Part shown: piece by piece, positions 6,785-13,009 of the stretch
Layout of the letters: every line of letters begins with the position of its first letter
How positions within the stretch are numbered: position 1 is the stretch's first letter
From: an uncultured Clostridia bacterium
Lineage (GTDB): Bacteria > Bacillota_A > Clostridia > Oscillospirales > Oscillospiraceae
Assembly (NCBI GenBank): GCA_949289625.1
Contig: CASEPH010000060.1
Span: 1 to 13,469 of the forward strand
Direction of reading: 5' to 3'
DNA: 13,469 nt
Notes under the pieces: generated by a model
The model's database searches: none
Seen by the model: the letters and a program-made list of their open reading frames with translations, nothing else
Told to the model about the DNA's origin: nothing
Program-made: the position numbers and the translations under genes

Positions 6785-6809
6785 GAGGCAGTCCCGACGG
6801 GGCTGCCTC
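6785..6809 (-). repeat. GC-rich hairpin just after the Asp23 stop codon
   Basis: GAGGCAGTCCC (6785-6795) pairs with GGGGCTGCCTC (6799-6809) through 11 pairs, one of them wobble, with a 3-base loop. It starts 6 bases after the stop codon and has no immediate T run. It could protect the mRNA 3' end or act with the T-tailed hairpin 21 bases further on. Confidence 0.7.
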
Positions 6810-6815
6810 ACCGAT

Positions 6816-7187
6816 TTAATTTTTTGGTGCGGAAATGCCACAAACATCTACGTTGACAGCAGCAACCTTCAACCCGGCCATGGATTCCACCGCGTTGATA
6901 ACGCCATCTTGGATAGCGGCGGCCACAGCGGGAATTTCATAGCCATATGTCACCAGCACAAAGCATTCCACCGTGACCATCTCGTTCTCGATGGTCAGCT
7001 TCACGCCTTTGCTCATATTTTTCTTACCCACCAGCTCCTTGAGGTCTGCGGTAAAGCTGGAGGAAAGGCCGTAAACCCCCTCCACCTCACTGATGGCCAG
7101 GGCAGCAATTGCCGCCACAACCTCTTCCGAAATATTGACGGTGCCCTTTTCTGTGGGCTGCACCAGATATTCTTTTGAATCACTCAT
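6816..7187 (-). CDS. yqhY: Asp23/Gls24 family protein, YqhY type
   Basis: A 123-residue soluble protein, full length for the family. Typical features are GTVNISEEVVAAIAALAISEVEGVYGLS (about 15-40), the central VTVECFVLVTYGYEIPAVAAAIQ and the closing VAAVNVDVCGI. In Bacillus yqhY lies in the spoIIIA-accB-accC-yqhY-nusB region and has been linked to control of acetyl-CoA carboxylase. Here it follows spoIIIAH directly and accBC are not between, so the orthology call rests on position and family. The biochemical role is unknown. Start: ATG, seven bases after GGAGG (7195-7199). It has its own promoter at 7236-7263, so it is probably expressed in growing cells and not only in the sporulation mother cell. 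Two hairpins end the unit. Confidence 0.85.
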   Translation of the reverse strand: MSDSKEYLVQPTEKGTVNISEEVVAAIAALAISEVEGVYGLSSSFTADLKELVGKKNMSKGVKLTIENEMVTVECFVLVTYGYEIPAVAAAIQDGVINAVESMAGLKVAAVNVDVCGISAPKN

Positions 7188-7205
7188 CGTTGTGCCTCCA
7201 GTTCC

Positions 7206-7221
7206 GAACGGTCACCCGTTC
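7206..7221 (-). repeat. Leader hairpin before yqhY
   Basis: GAACGG (7206-7211) and CCGTTC (7216-7221) form a 6-bp stem with a 4-base loop in the predicted 5' leader, seven bases upstream of the ribosome binding site. It might affect mRNA stability or translation start. No known riboswitch pattern is visible. Confidence 0.4.
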
Positions 7222-7235
7222 CTCATTTCCCTCTC

Positions 7236-7263
7236 ATTGTACCATATTTTCAGGAAAATACAA
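7236..7263 (-). promoter_or_regulatory. Promoter of yqhY
   Basis: On the minus strand TTGTAT (7258-7263), a 16-base spacer and TACAAT (7236-7241) preceded by TGG (extended -10). The -35 begins at the base right after the spoIIIAH stop codon. This supports expression separate from the sigma-E-driven operon. Confidence 0.65.
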
Positions 7264-7923
7264 TCACTTGACCTCAATAATTTTTAGCTGAGAGGGCGTA
7301 TAATCGCTCTGGGTCGTCACAATATCACAGATCTGGGCCACAGCTTCCGTGTCCAGCCCCTCTTCTGGTGCTGCCACCGCCACAGAAACAGCGTCGTCGC
7401 TCATATAGGTAACACAGTCTTCATAGCCCTTGGCAATGACCAGGCCCTCGATCTCCGCTTCCTTTAGCGCTGTGGATACCATATTTTCCAGCTGAGCCGA
7501 CGCAGCAGATACGGCCTCCTCATCGGTGCCGGTCTCATAGGCAATGGTCTCCTGCAGCAGCTCTACGGCGCTGTCTCTGGACTCCTGTCGGGCAAGGCGA
7601 ATGGATGCAAAGTAATCGCTCATGGTGGTATCCGTATTGGCCTGGGTCAGCAACGCGTCGTAATCCTCCCCGTCGGAAACCACCACCACATCATCCGTCA
7701 GTGCGTCTACACTGGCCACAGTTCCGGACGTATCCGTGGTTTCAGTGTCTTGGGCTGCCTCCAACAGTGCGGTGTCCAACGTATCAGCCAGCTCCACGGT
7801 ACCAGAAGTGGTCTCCGCCTCCAGATCCTGATTGTAGGACCAGTTGAGATAAATGCCCACGCAGATGAACAGCAGTACCACCGCCACCACCGCGTTTCGC
7901 TTCCAAAGTTTTGTTGTTGTCAT
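7264..7923 (-). CDS. spoIIIAH: Stage III sporulation protein AH
   Basis: Last component of the SpoIIIA channel in the mother-cell membrane. In Bacillus it crosses the intermembrane space to bind the forespore protein SpoIIQ through a YscJ/FliF-like ring-building domain. This copy has 219 residues: a short basic N-terminus, one membrane segment (about 11-27, AVVAVVLLFICVGIYLNW), a long acidic Asp/Glu/Thr-rich linker (about 33-95), and a C-terminal domain from about 100 with RLARQESRDSAVELLQE, a helix pattern usual in SpoIIIAH. Start: ATG at 7923, five bases after AAGGAGG (7929-7935); the TTG five codons upstream is rejected. It begins 11 bases after spoIIIAG ends, and its ribosome binding site overlaps that stop codon, so translation is probably coupled. 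Confidence 0.93.
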   Translation of the reverse strand: MTTTKLWKRNAVVAVVLLFICVGIYLNWSYNQDLEAETTSGTVELADTLDTALLEAAQDTETTDTSGTVASVDALTDDVVVVSDGEDYDALLTQANTDTTMSDYFASIRLARQESRDSAVELLQETIAYETGTDEEAVSAASAQLENMVSTALKEAEIEGLVIAKGYEDCVTYMSDDAVSVAVAAPEEGLDTEAVAQICDIVTTQSDYTPSQLKIIEVK

Positions 7924-7934
7924 ATTGTCCTCCT

Positions 7935-8459
7935 TCAATCTGATTTGAGCACTGTAATTTTATCCATTCCCAGTCCCGTAAGACTGGAAAGTGCCTCTTT
8001 GAGACGCAGTGTCAGACTAGGGCTGTCCGCCCCCTGGCACAGTACCACAGCTCCCCGAAACTGTGGATAGCTTCTGCTTACCGTCACCGGAGCCTGCGAT
8101 CCGTCGCCACTTACCAGTACTGCCTGACTTTGGCTCTGGCTGGTGCCATCTCCCTGGGATTCTGTATAATCAGAGAGGTAGTCCCACGCTCCATCTGTAT
8201 CCAGTGTCAGCAGGAGTTTTACCTCTCCAGCCCCCTGGACACCAGACAGGATCGTCTCCGCCTCTTCCGTAAATGACTCCAGGTCAAAAGCTTCACCGCT
8301 GTCAGTCTGCTCTGGCTCCTCCTGAACCGGCTCTGATTTCTTGTCCACAGGGAGCAGCAGGAGCAGCAATCCCAGCAACAGGATTACCGCCGGATATCGG
8401 TATTTCTTCAGTTTCTCCATGGGGATTTTCCAGCTATTGTTTTTCACATACTCCACCAC
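7935..8459 (-). CDS. spoIIIAG: Stage III sporulation protein AG
   Basis: Ring-forming component of the SpoIIIA complex; in Bacillus it makes a large oligomeric ring resembling those of secretion systems. 174 residues, shorter than the roughly 230 in Bacillus. One membrane segment (about 22-38, YPAVILLLGLLLLLLPV) follows a basic stretch, then an acidic linker, then a ring-building-type domain including ILSGVQGAGEVKLLLTLDT and FRGAVVLCQGADSP. The S/Q/G-rich loop at about 105-120 is a likely insertion in the fold. Start: GTG at 8459 with GGAGGA (8469-8474) upstream, overlapping the end of spoIIIAF by 16 bases. An ATG at 8420 (MEKLKKYRYPAV) is a plausible alternative that would remove 13 residues. 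Confidence 0.9.
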   Translation of the reverse strand: MVEYVKNNSWKIPMEKLKKYRYPAVILLLGLLLLLLPVDKKSEPVQEEPEQTDSGEAFDLESFTEEAETILSGVQGAGEVKLLLTLDTDGAWDYLSDYTESQGDGTSQSQSQAVLVSGDGSQAPVTVSRSYPQFRGAVVLCQGADSPSLTLRLKEALSSLTGLGMDKITVLKSD

Positions 8460-8920
8460 TCCTGTCTCTCCTCCGGTATGCCCAGATCCTGGGTAATTTG
8501 CTGGGACAAGGCGGCTTGTTCTGCCGCTGAAATCTGTCCGCGTATCACCACGCTCCAGGGCACTGGATAGGTATCCTCCACCTTTGTCTCCACCTCCACC
8601 GTCAGATCAAGGCCGTTTTCCCGGGCCTTGTCCAATATATATGTTTCCGCCTCCTGGGATATGAGATCCGAGAGCAGATTATTTGTCTCCACAGTAAATT
8701 GCTCCACGGACAACGGATTGGAAAAAGCCTGCTGGACAAATCGTTTTGCCGCAGATACGGTATCATATTGCACCAACGGACCAAAGGCCGTCAGCAGAAT
8801 CAGCAGTCCGGCACCCAGTCGGGCCGCCTTTCCCGGACTGCCGGAGGGCGCCATGCGGCGCACCAGTGCGGCAAGAATTGCCGCAGCAGTCAATCGAATC
8901 AGATAGGCCTTAAAATCCAT
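8444..8920 (-). CDS. spoIIIAF: Stage III sporulation protein AF
   Basis: A 158-residue membrane protein of the SpoIIIA complex. Two hydrophobic segments lie near the N-terminus (about 5-22 and 33-51, the latter ARLGAGLLILLTAFGPLVQY). A soluble domain follows, in which residues 95-158 (TVEVETKVEDTYPVPWSVVIRG) look like the small alpha/beta ring-type domain expected for SpoIIIAF. Start: ATG at 8920, sharing one base with the spoIIIAE stop in TGATG and preceded by AAGGTGAG; the neighbouring TTG is not chosen. The one-base overlap indicates coupled translation. Confidence 0.92.
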   Translation of the reverse strand: MDFKAYLIRLTAAAILAALVRRMAPSGSPGKAARLGAGLLILLTAFGPLVQYDTVSAAKRFVQQAFSNPLSVEQFTVETNNLLSDLISQEAETYILDKARENGLDLTVEVETKVEDTYPVPWSVVIRGQISAAEQAALSQQITQDLGIPEERQEWWSM

Positions 8921-10005
8921 CAAATGCTCACCTTCATAAAACAGACGCAGCCAATCATCAAAATCAGGGTACAGGCGCCGGTCACGGCGGTGAGCAGCCC
9001 CATGGCCCCTGCCATAGCACCGATCAACCCAGACAGTTCCTTTTCCCCCACCACGCCTGCTGCGGCGGCAGTCCCCTTTAGCAGCAAATACTGACAGCCT
9101 GTCTGCAGGAAGGGTACCACACTGACCGCCAGTACCCCCAGCAGGCCAAAGATTCCCAGACCGCTTTTCAGCAGCCCCGCACTGACCAGCAGCGTCTCTG
9201 AGGCATCGGCGATCATGCTTCCCACCACTGGCACTGCTGTGGAAATGGTCAGCTTTGCCGCCTTGACAGCCGCACTGTCGGCGCTGCCACTGATGACACC
9301 GGACAGAGATAGATAAGCAGTAAAGACCAACACCGCTAACTTTAGCCCGTTGCTGAGCAGTTGTTTCAGGGTATCTCCGGCCAATTTCAGACTGTCGTCT
9401 CCCACTGCGCTATTGGCGATCATCAGGGCCATATAGCAGGAGATTCCAGGCAAGAATAGCAGTTCCACCACCTTTGCCATAACGCCGCATACCAAGACAG
9501 TGATGCCATAAAGCGTTGTTGAGGTACCTACAGCCCCTGTGGCTGCCGTGACAGAGGCCAGGCCGGCGAATAGAAACCCAGAGAAGGCTGTCATGGAATC
9601 AATGGTCTGAGCTGCGGTGGCAAAGAAGCCAGACACGCTGCTCACACATATCGCTCCAATAGCCATAGTTCCTGCCAAAACCATGGGCTGTTCCGCTCCT
9701 TTTCCGCCACTGCCCCGCAGCAGCGAAGAGAGCATAACAACAGCAAAAATCTGAAGGCACAACGCCATGCCGCTTTTCAGTGCACCGCCGCTTTGTTCCA
9801 TTGCGCCAGAAAGAATTCCCTGAAGACTGCCGGAGAAATCATCTGTATCCGTAACAGACCTGCCTTCCATTAAATCCGCCGCTTCCTCCGGCAGTGCCTG
9901 CTGAACCTGATTCGTTCCAAAGAGGTCCTCGGCGGACTGATCCGTTGCAACGGCGTTCCAGGAAAACAAGGCAAAAAGAAGCAGTATGATGATTCCTTTC
10001 CGCAT
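8920..10005 (-). CDS. spoIIIAE: Stage III sporulation protein AE
   Basis: The largest membrane protein of the SpoIIIA complex, thought to form part of its conducting core. 361 residues. A signal-like N-terminus (MRKGIIILLLFALFSWNAVA, possible cleavage after residue 20) is followed by a polar stretch (about 21-70) and then a series of Gly/Ala/Ser-rich membrane segments to the end. These include a TAATGAVGTSTTLYGITVLVCGVMA-like region, VGDDSLKLAGDTLKQLLSNGLKL and the final TGACTLILMIGCVCFMKVSI. Start: ATG, five bases after AGAGGT (10011-10016), which overlaps the spoIIIAD stop codon. The distance to spoIIIAD is nine bases. Confidence 0.94.
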   Translation of the reverse strand: MRKGIIILLLFALFSWNAVATDQSAEDLFGTNQVQQALPEEAADLMEGRSVTDTDDFSGSLQGILSGAMEQSGGALKSGMALCLQIFAVVMLSSLLRGSGGKGAEQPMVLAGTMAIGAICVSSVSGFFATAAQTIDSMTAFSGFLFAGLASVTAATGAVGTSTTLYGITVLVCGVMAKVVELLFLPGISCYMALMIANSAVGDDSLKLAGDTLKQLLSNGLKLAVLVFTAYLSLSGVISGSADSAAVKAAKLTISTAVPVVGSMIADASETLLVSAGLLKSGLGIFGLLGVLAVSVVPFLQTGCQYLLLKGTAAAAGVVGEKELSGLIGAMAGAMGLLTAVTGACTLILMIGCVCFMKVSI

Positions 10006-10014
10006 ATCACACCT

Positions 10015-10401
10015 CTATAGAATCCGTTCCAGCAGATCCAGCACACTCTGCAGCAGCGGAAGCATGACATAGAAAGAGGTTACACTGCCGCAAAACTGCA
10101 ATACGCCGCCAATGGTCTTTTCTCCCGCATCCTCACAAATGTTCTTTCCGGTTTCTGTGAGAAATCCGATGGCCAACGTTTTGAGGACGGGAGACACCAC
10201 TCCTTCTCCCAGCTGGGCCTTGTCCTGCAGGGACCTGGCAAAGGTCAGCACTGGGCTCATTAGCTCCAGTGCCAGAATACTGACCATTAGCACAACGGCA
10301 ATGCTGATCAGGGCGGCAAACTCACCGCTTTGCTTTCGGACCACCAGGGCCAGAATGGATCCAGCCACAGCTAGTCCGGCACACTTGACCACCGTATCCA
10401 T
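10015..10401 (-). CDS. spoIIIAD: Stage III sporulation protein AD
   Basis: A 128-residue membrane protein with about four hydrophobic segments. The first two are clear (about 8-21, AGLAVAGSILALVV, and 29-47, ALISIAVVLMVSILALEL). The conserved KTLAIGFLTETGKNICEDAGEKTIGG motif region (about 72-97) marks SpoIIIAD. It is related to SpoIIIAC and probably packs with it and SpoIIIAE in the membrane. The ATG shares one base with the spoIIIAC stop (TGATG), so translation is coupled and no separate strong ribosome binding site is needed. Confidence 0.94.
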   Translation of the reverse strand: MDTVVKCAGLAVAGSILALVVRKQSGEFAALISIAVVLMVSILALELMSPVLTFARSLQDKAQLGEGVVSPVLKTLAIGFLTETGKNICEDAGEKTIGGVLQFCGSVTSFYVMLPLLQSVLDLLERIL

Positions 10402-10595
10402 CAGAAATTGAACAGGGTCTTGACCAGCTCGAACAGATCTGCAATTCTCTGCACGATAATCATGAGCACTACCACAAGGCCTGCCAGGGTGGTCATCGTA
10501 GCCTGCTCCTCCCGCCCTGACCGGACTAACACCTGGTTAAGAATCGACACAATAATACCCACGGCAGCGATTTTAAAGATGAGATCAATATCCAT
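10401..10595 (-). CDS. spoIIIAC: Stage III sporulation protein AC
   Basis: A small two-helix membrane protein, 64 residues, matching the usual SpoIIIAC length of about 65. It has DLIFKIAAVGIIVSILNQVLV, then a polar turn with the characteristic SGREEQA motif (26-32), then LAGLVVVLMIIVQRIADLF. The start ATG lies five bases after AAGGAG (10601-10606), inside the end of spoIIIAB. It forms part of the mother-cell membrane base of the SpoIIIA channel. Confidence 0.95.
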   Translation of the reverse strand: MDIDLIFKIAAVGIIVSILNQVLVRSGREEQATMTTLAGLVVVLMIIVQRIADLFELVKTLFNF

Positions 10596-10604
10596 GTCTG
10601 CTCC

Positions 10605-11117
10605 TTACAGTAAAATTACGATCAACGCCAACCCCGCACAGACGGAGGCGGTCAGTGATACCTTTGCCCGGCGTTGCAGGCCTTCCTCCGCTCTTGCAAT
10701 CATGGTGTCCAAGCGCTGCTTATAGAGGCCCAAAGCTCTGGCCTGTCCCGACAGATCATATCTGCCAAGGCATCCCCCCAATTCCAACAACATAGCTTGT
10801 TCCTCTTGGTTCCACAGTCCCGGCGTATGCTCCAACTGGATTCGCATGGCTGTCTGAGGCGGGCGTCCTGTAACCGCAGTCATCTCCACCGCCGTGCCCA
10901 CAAAGAACTCTCCCACGGGTCCTCCAATTTGATTTCCCACCCGCTCAAAGAGCTCTGCCACAGAGGGCATATGCAGTTCCATTTCGCCTTGCATCAGTTC
11001 CAGCGCCAGCCGCAGTTGCCGCTGCAGCCGCAGTTGCTGATGCAGCCCCTGTCTTGACGCCCATCCCACCATCATAGACGCTACCGCCACAAAGCACGCT
11101 CCCACAATCTTCAGCAT
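10605..11117 (-). CDS. spoIIIAB: Stage III sporulation protein AB
   Basis: A 170-residue membrane protein related to the GspF/PilC platform proteins, thought to work with the SpoIIIAA ATPase. It has an N-terminal membrane segment (about 3-20), a helical cytoplasmic domain with LRLALELMQGEMELHMPSVAELFERVG (about 36-62) and LGGCLGRYDLSGQARAL (about 112-128), and a C-terminal membrane segment (VCAGLALIVILL). Start: ATG at 11117. The site upstream is weak (AGG and GGGA), suggesting translation coupled to spoIIIAA, although the spoIIIAA frame as given runs on through this start for 173 bases. The stop lies inside the spoIIIAC ribosome binding site. Confidence 0.93.
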   Translation of the reverse strand: MLKIVGACFVAVASMMVGWASRQGLHQQLRLQRQLRLALELMQGEMELHMPSVAELFERVGNQIGGPVGEFFVGTAVEMTAVTGRPPQTAMRIQLEHTPGLWNQEEQAMLLELGGCLGRYDLSGQARALGLYKQRLDTMIARAEEGLQRRAKVSLTASVCAGLALIVILL

Positions 11118-11988
11118 ATTTTCCCAGCCTTTCCATCTGTACTGTTTTGTAATCGCGCAAAACGATACCCCAATCTATGACGCCGGAGTCCAGAAGCTGC
11201 CTAAATCCCGGCCGCTGCCGCAACGTTGCAATACTGTCTGCGTGGGCCGTGGCAAAAAGCGCAATGCCGCAACTGGCAGCCTCTTTTGCCATTCGCAACT
11301 CCTGAGGTCCCGATAGCTCGTCCACCGCCAGCACCTGGGGATTCATGACCCGAATCAGCAGTTCCATAGCTTGGGCCTTTGGACATCCGGTCAGTACATC
11401 GGTACTGGGGCCAAGATCCATTTGCGGCACACCATTGACGGCTGCGGCCAACTCCCGACGCTCGTCCACCACACTGACCCGATAGCCTTGTTCGCTGACA
11501 CAACGAATCAGATCTCGTAAAAAGGTTGTTTTACCGTGACCCGGTGGCGATACGATCAAGGCGGATTGGACCTTTCCGTATTTTGTCAGCTGTTCTGCCG
11601 TTTTCTCCGCGGCACCACGGCATTGTCTCGCCATCCGAATGACCAGAGAAGTGATGTGTCGGAGCCCCTGCAGCTTCCCCCCTTGCACCACTGCTTCTCC
11701 ACACAGTCCCATTCTCCATCCACCCTCCAGCGGCAGATATAGGCCGGTTTCTTCCAGCCGAAGCGCATAGGGAGAAAACCCTGTCGCCCGGTCCAGTAGT
11801 TCCTGAAGGAGCCTCTCGGTAACGGAGATGGGTCTTCCGTTTTCCGTCAACAGTTCCTCGCCCCAGGGATACACCCCTTTTACCTGGCTGCCGATGCGAA
11901 ACCGAACTTCTACAATCGTATTCTTTCGCCTAGGGGAAAGCTGTTCCATGGCTCGCTGAAGTTCGGGCGTCAGTGTCTTTCGTTCCAT
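10945..11988 (-). CDS. spoIIIAA: Stage III sporulation protein AA, ATPase, with an abnormal 3' end
   Basis: A secretion-type ATPase of the SpoIIIA channel in the mother-cell cytosol. The nucleotide site is clear: Walker A SPPGHGKTT (147-155), the VDERREL box (174-180) and Walker B VLAVDE (219-224), followed by FATAHADS (245-252). The family fold ends near VQMERLG (283-289). As given, the frame lacks a stop there and continues to residue 347, with a Gly/Ala/Thr-rich tail read out of frame from spoIIIAB for 173 bases. That tail is unlike SpoIIIAA. A one-base shift at 11119-11125 would end the protein at TGA 11111-11113, about 292 residues, overlapping the spoIIIAB start as ATGCTGA. Start: ATG at 11988, eight bases after AGGAGG (11997-12002). 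First gene of the spoIIIA operon. Confidence 0.93.
   Translation of the reverse strand: MERKTLTPELQRAMEQLSPRRKNTIVEVRFRIGSQVKGVYPWGEELLTENGRPISVTERLLQELLDRATGFSPYALRLEETGLYLPLEGGWRMGLCGEAVVQGGKLQGLRHITSLVIRMARQCRGAAEKTAEQLTKYGKVQSALIVSPPGHGKTTFLRDLIRCVSEQGYRVSVVDERRELAAAVNGVPQMDLGPSTDVLTGCPKAQAMELLIRVMNPQVLAVDELSGPQELRMAKEAASCGIALFATAHADSIATLRQRPGFRQLLDSGVIDWGIVLRDYKTVQMERLGKYAEDCGSVLCGGSVYDGGMGVKTGAASATAAAAATAAGAGTDARRNGTAYALCGRAL
11119..11125 (-). other. G GGA AAA heptamer at the end of spoIIIAA
   Basis: In the spoIIIAA frame the codons are CTG GGA AAA, fitting the X XXY YYZ pattern of -1 slippery sites. A slip here gives GGG AAA ATA TGC TGA and terminates inside the spoIIIAB start region. 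A single-base indel in the G or A run of the assembly or strain would have the same effect and is at least as likely. Confidence 0.4.
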
Positions 11989-12009
11989 CTTCTTCGCCTC
12001 CTGCCCTAA

Positions 12010-12038
12010 AGCCTATGAGCAAACGGGAAGCAATATGA
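12010..12038 (-). promoter_or_regulatory. Candidate sigma-E promoter of the spoIIIA operon
   Basis: On the minus strand TCATATT (12032-12038), a 14-base spacer and CATAGGCT (12010-12017) fit the mother-cell sigma-E pattern (ATATT-like -35 and CATACANT-like -10, with two mismatches). Position agrees with known sigma-E control of spoIIIA. Transcription would start near 12004, giving a very short leader with the AGGAGG at 11997-12002 almost at the 5' end. Confidence 0.6.
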
Positions 12039-12050
12039 ACCTGCAGACGC

Positions 12051-12083
12051 AAAAAAAGAGAGCCGTCCAAAAGGACGACTCTC
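12051..12083 (-). terminator. secDF terminator
   Basis: An 11-bp stem (12058-12068 with 12073-12083, one G-U wobble) with an AAAA/TTTT loop is followed on the minus strand by seven T residues (12051-12057). It lies 13 bases after the secF stop codon and insulates spoIIIA from secDF. Confidence 0.93.
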
Positions 12084-12096
12084 CAGATCTGATGAA

Positions 12097-13008
12097 TTAT
12101 GCTTTTTTCTTTTCTCCTTTGGACCGGCCAATCCGCTTCAGGCGTACCCAAACGTTACCGGAAATGCAGACGGAGGAATAACATCCAGCCACAATGCCGA
12201 TAAACAGGGGCCAGCAGAAGTTCCGGATGGATGTTACACCCATGATAATTACCATGGTGATGGTCAACAGCGTGGTGACCGTGGTATTGATAGACCGGGT
12301 CAATGTTTGCCAAATGCTTCTGTCCATCACATCGGCAAAATCCGCCTTGGGGTTGGCCTTGGCATTTTCCCGAGCACGGTCAAACACCACGATGGTGGCG
12401 TTAATGGAATAACCTAGAATCGTCAACGCTGCCGCAATAAAGTTGACGTTAAAGGGCAGGCGGAAAATAATATAGGCAGAGAGCATTACCAGCAAATCAT
12501 GGCACAGGGCTATAACAGCAGCCAAGCCAGAGCGGAAATCAAAGCGGATGCCGATATACACCAGCATACACAGCACCGCCACCAGTGCGGAAATTACTGC
12601 GGAGTTTCTAAGGTCCTCGCTGACAGAGGCGGAAACGGAGCTGCTGGAAACAATCTCAGCGCCTTCATAATTCTCTTGGATGGCCGCAGTCAACTCATCC
12701 CGCGTCTCCATGGGGACGAACAGGGACTTGATTGCCACTTGAGTGCCTTCGCTGCCTGCCGTGGTAACGCTGGACAGCTTCTCTTCCAGCACTTCTTTCG
12801 CCAGGGATTCCACCGCTTCGGTATCAGCTTTTTCGCCCAAGTCATAGGTCATGGTCATGCCCCCCAGGAAATCCACGTCCATGTTGAACAGATTCACCCC
12901 AAAGGGCAGCGTCACAAGGCCCACAATACCGGTGGCCATAAAGATTACAGCAACGATCAGGAAGATCTTAAAATGCTTAACAAAGCTAAATGTCCGATTC
13001 TGAAACAT
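12097..13008 (-). CDS. secF: Protein translocase subunit SecF
   Basis: Membrane subunit of SecDF, which uses the proton gradient to help pull proteins out of the SecYEG channel; 303 residues, normal size. The first membrane segment (about 14-36, FKIFLIVAVIFMATGIVGLV) is followed by a small extracytoplasmic domain starting MDVDFLGGMTMTYDLG, where the usual DFTGG has Leu for Thr. Five further membrane segments follow (about 135-270), including YIGIRFDFRSGLAAVIALCHD, LGYSINATIVVFDRARENA and the cytoplasmic RSINTTVTT. The tail is basic (RSKGEKKKA). Start: ATG at 13008, nine bases after AAGGAGG (13018-13024); the 12-codon upstream extension lies in secD and is rejected. One base separates it from secD. 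Confidence 0.95.
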   Translation of the reverse strand: MFQNRTFSFVKHFKIFLIVAVIFMATGIVGLVTLPFGVNLFNMDVDFLGGMTMTYDLGEKADTEAVESLAKEVLEEKLSSVTTAGSEGTQVAIKSLFVPMETRDELTAAIQENYEGAEIVSSSSVSASVSEDLRNSAVISALVAVLCMLVYIGIRFDFRSGLAAVIALCHDLLVMLSAYIIFRLPFNVNFIAAALTILGYSINATIVVFDRARENAKANPKADFADVMDRSIWQTLTRSINTTVTTLLTITMVIIMGVTSIRNFCWPLFIGIVAGCYSSVCISGNVWVRLKRIGRSKGEKKKA

Positions 13009-13009
13009 T

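Noticed and set aside
7206..7221. LexA/DinR box suggested by GAAC and GTTC near yqhY
   Set aside because: The half-sites are 8 bases apart instead of 4, and the element lies in the transcribed leader, so a simple RNA hairpin fits better.
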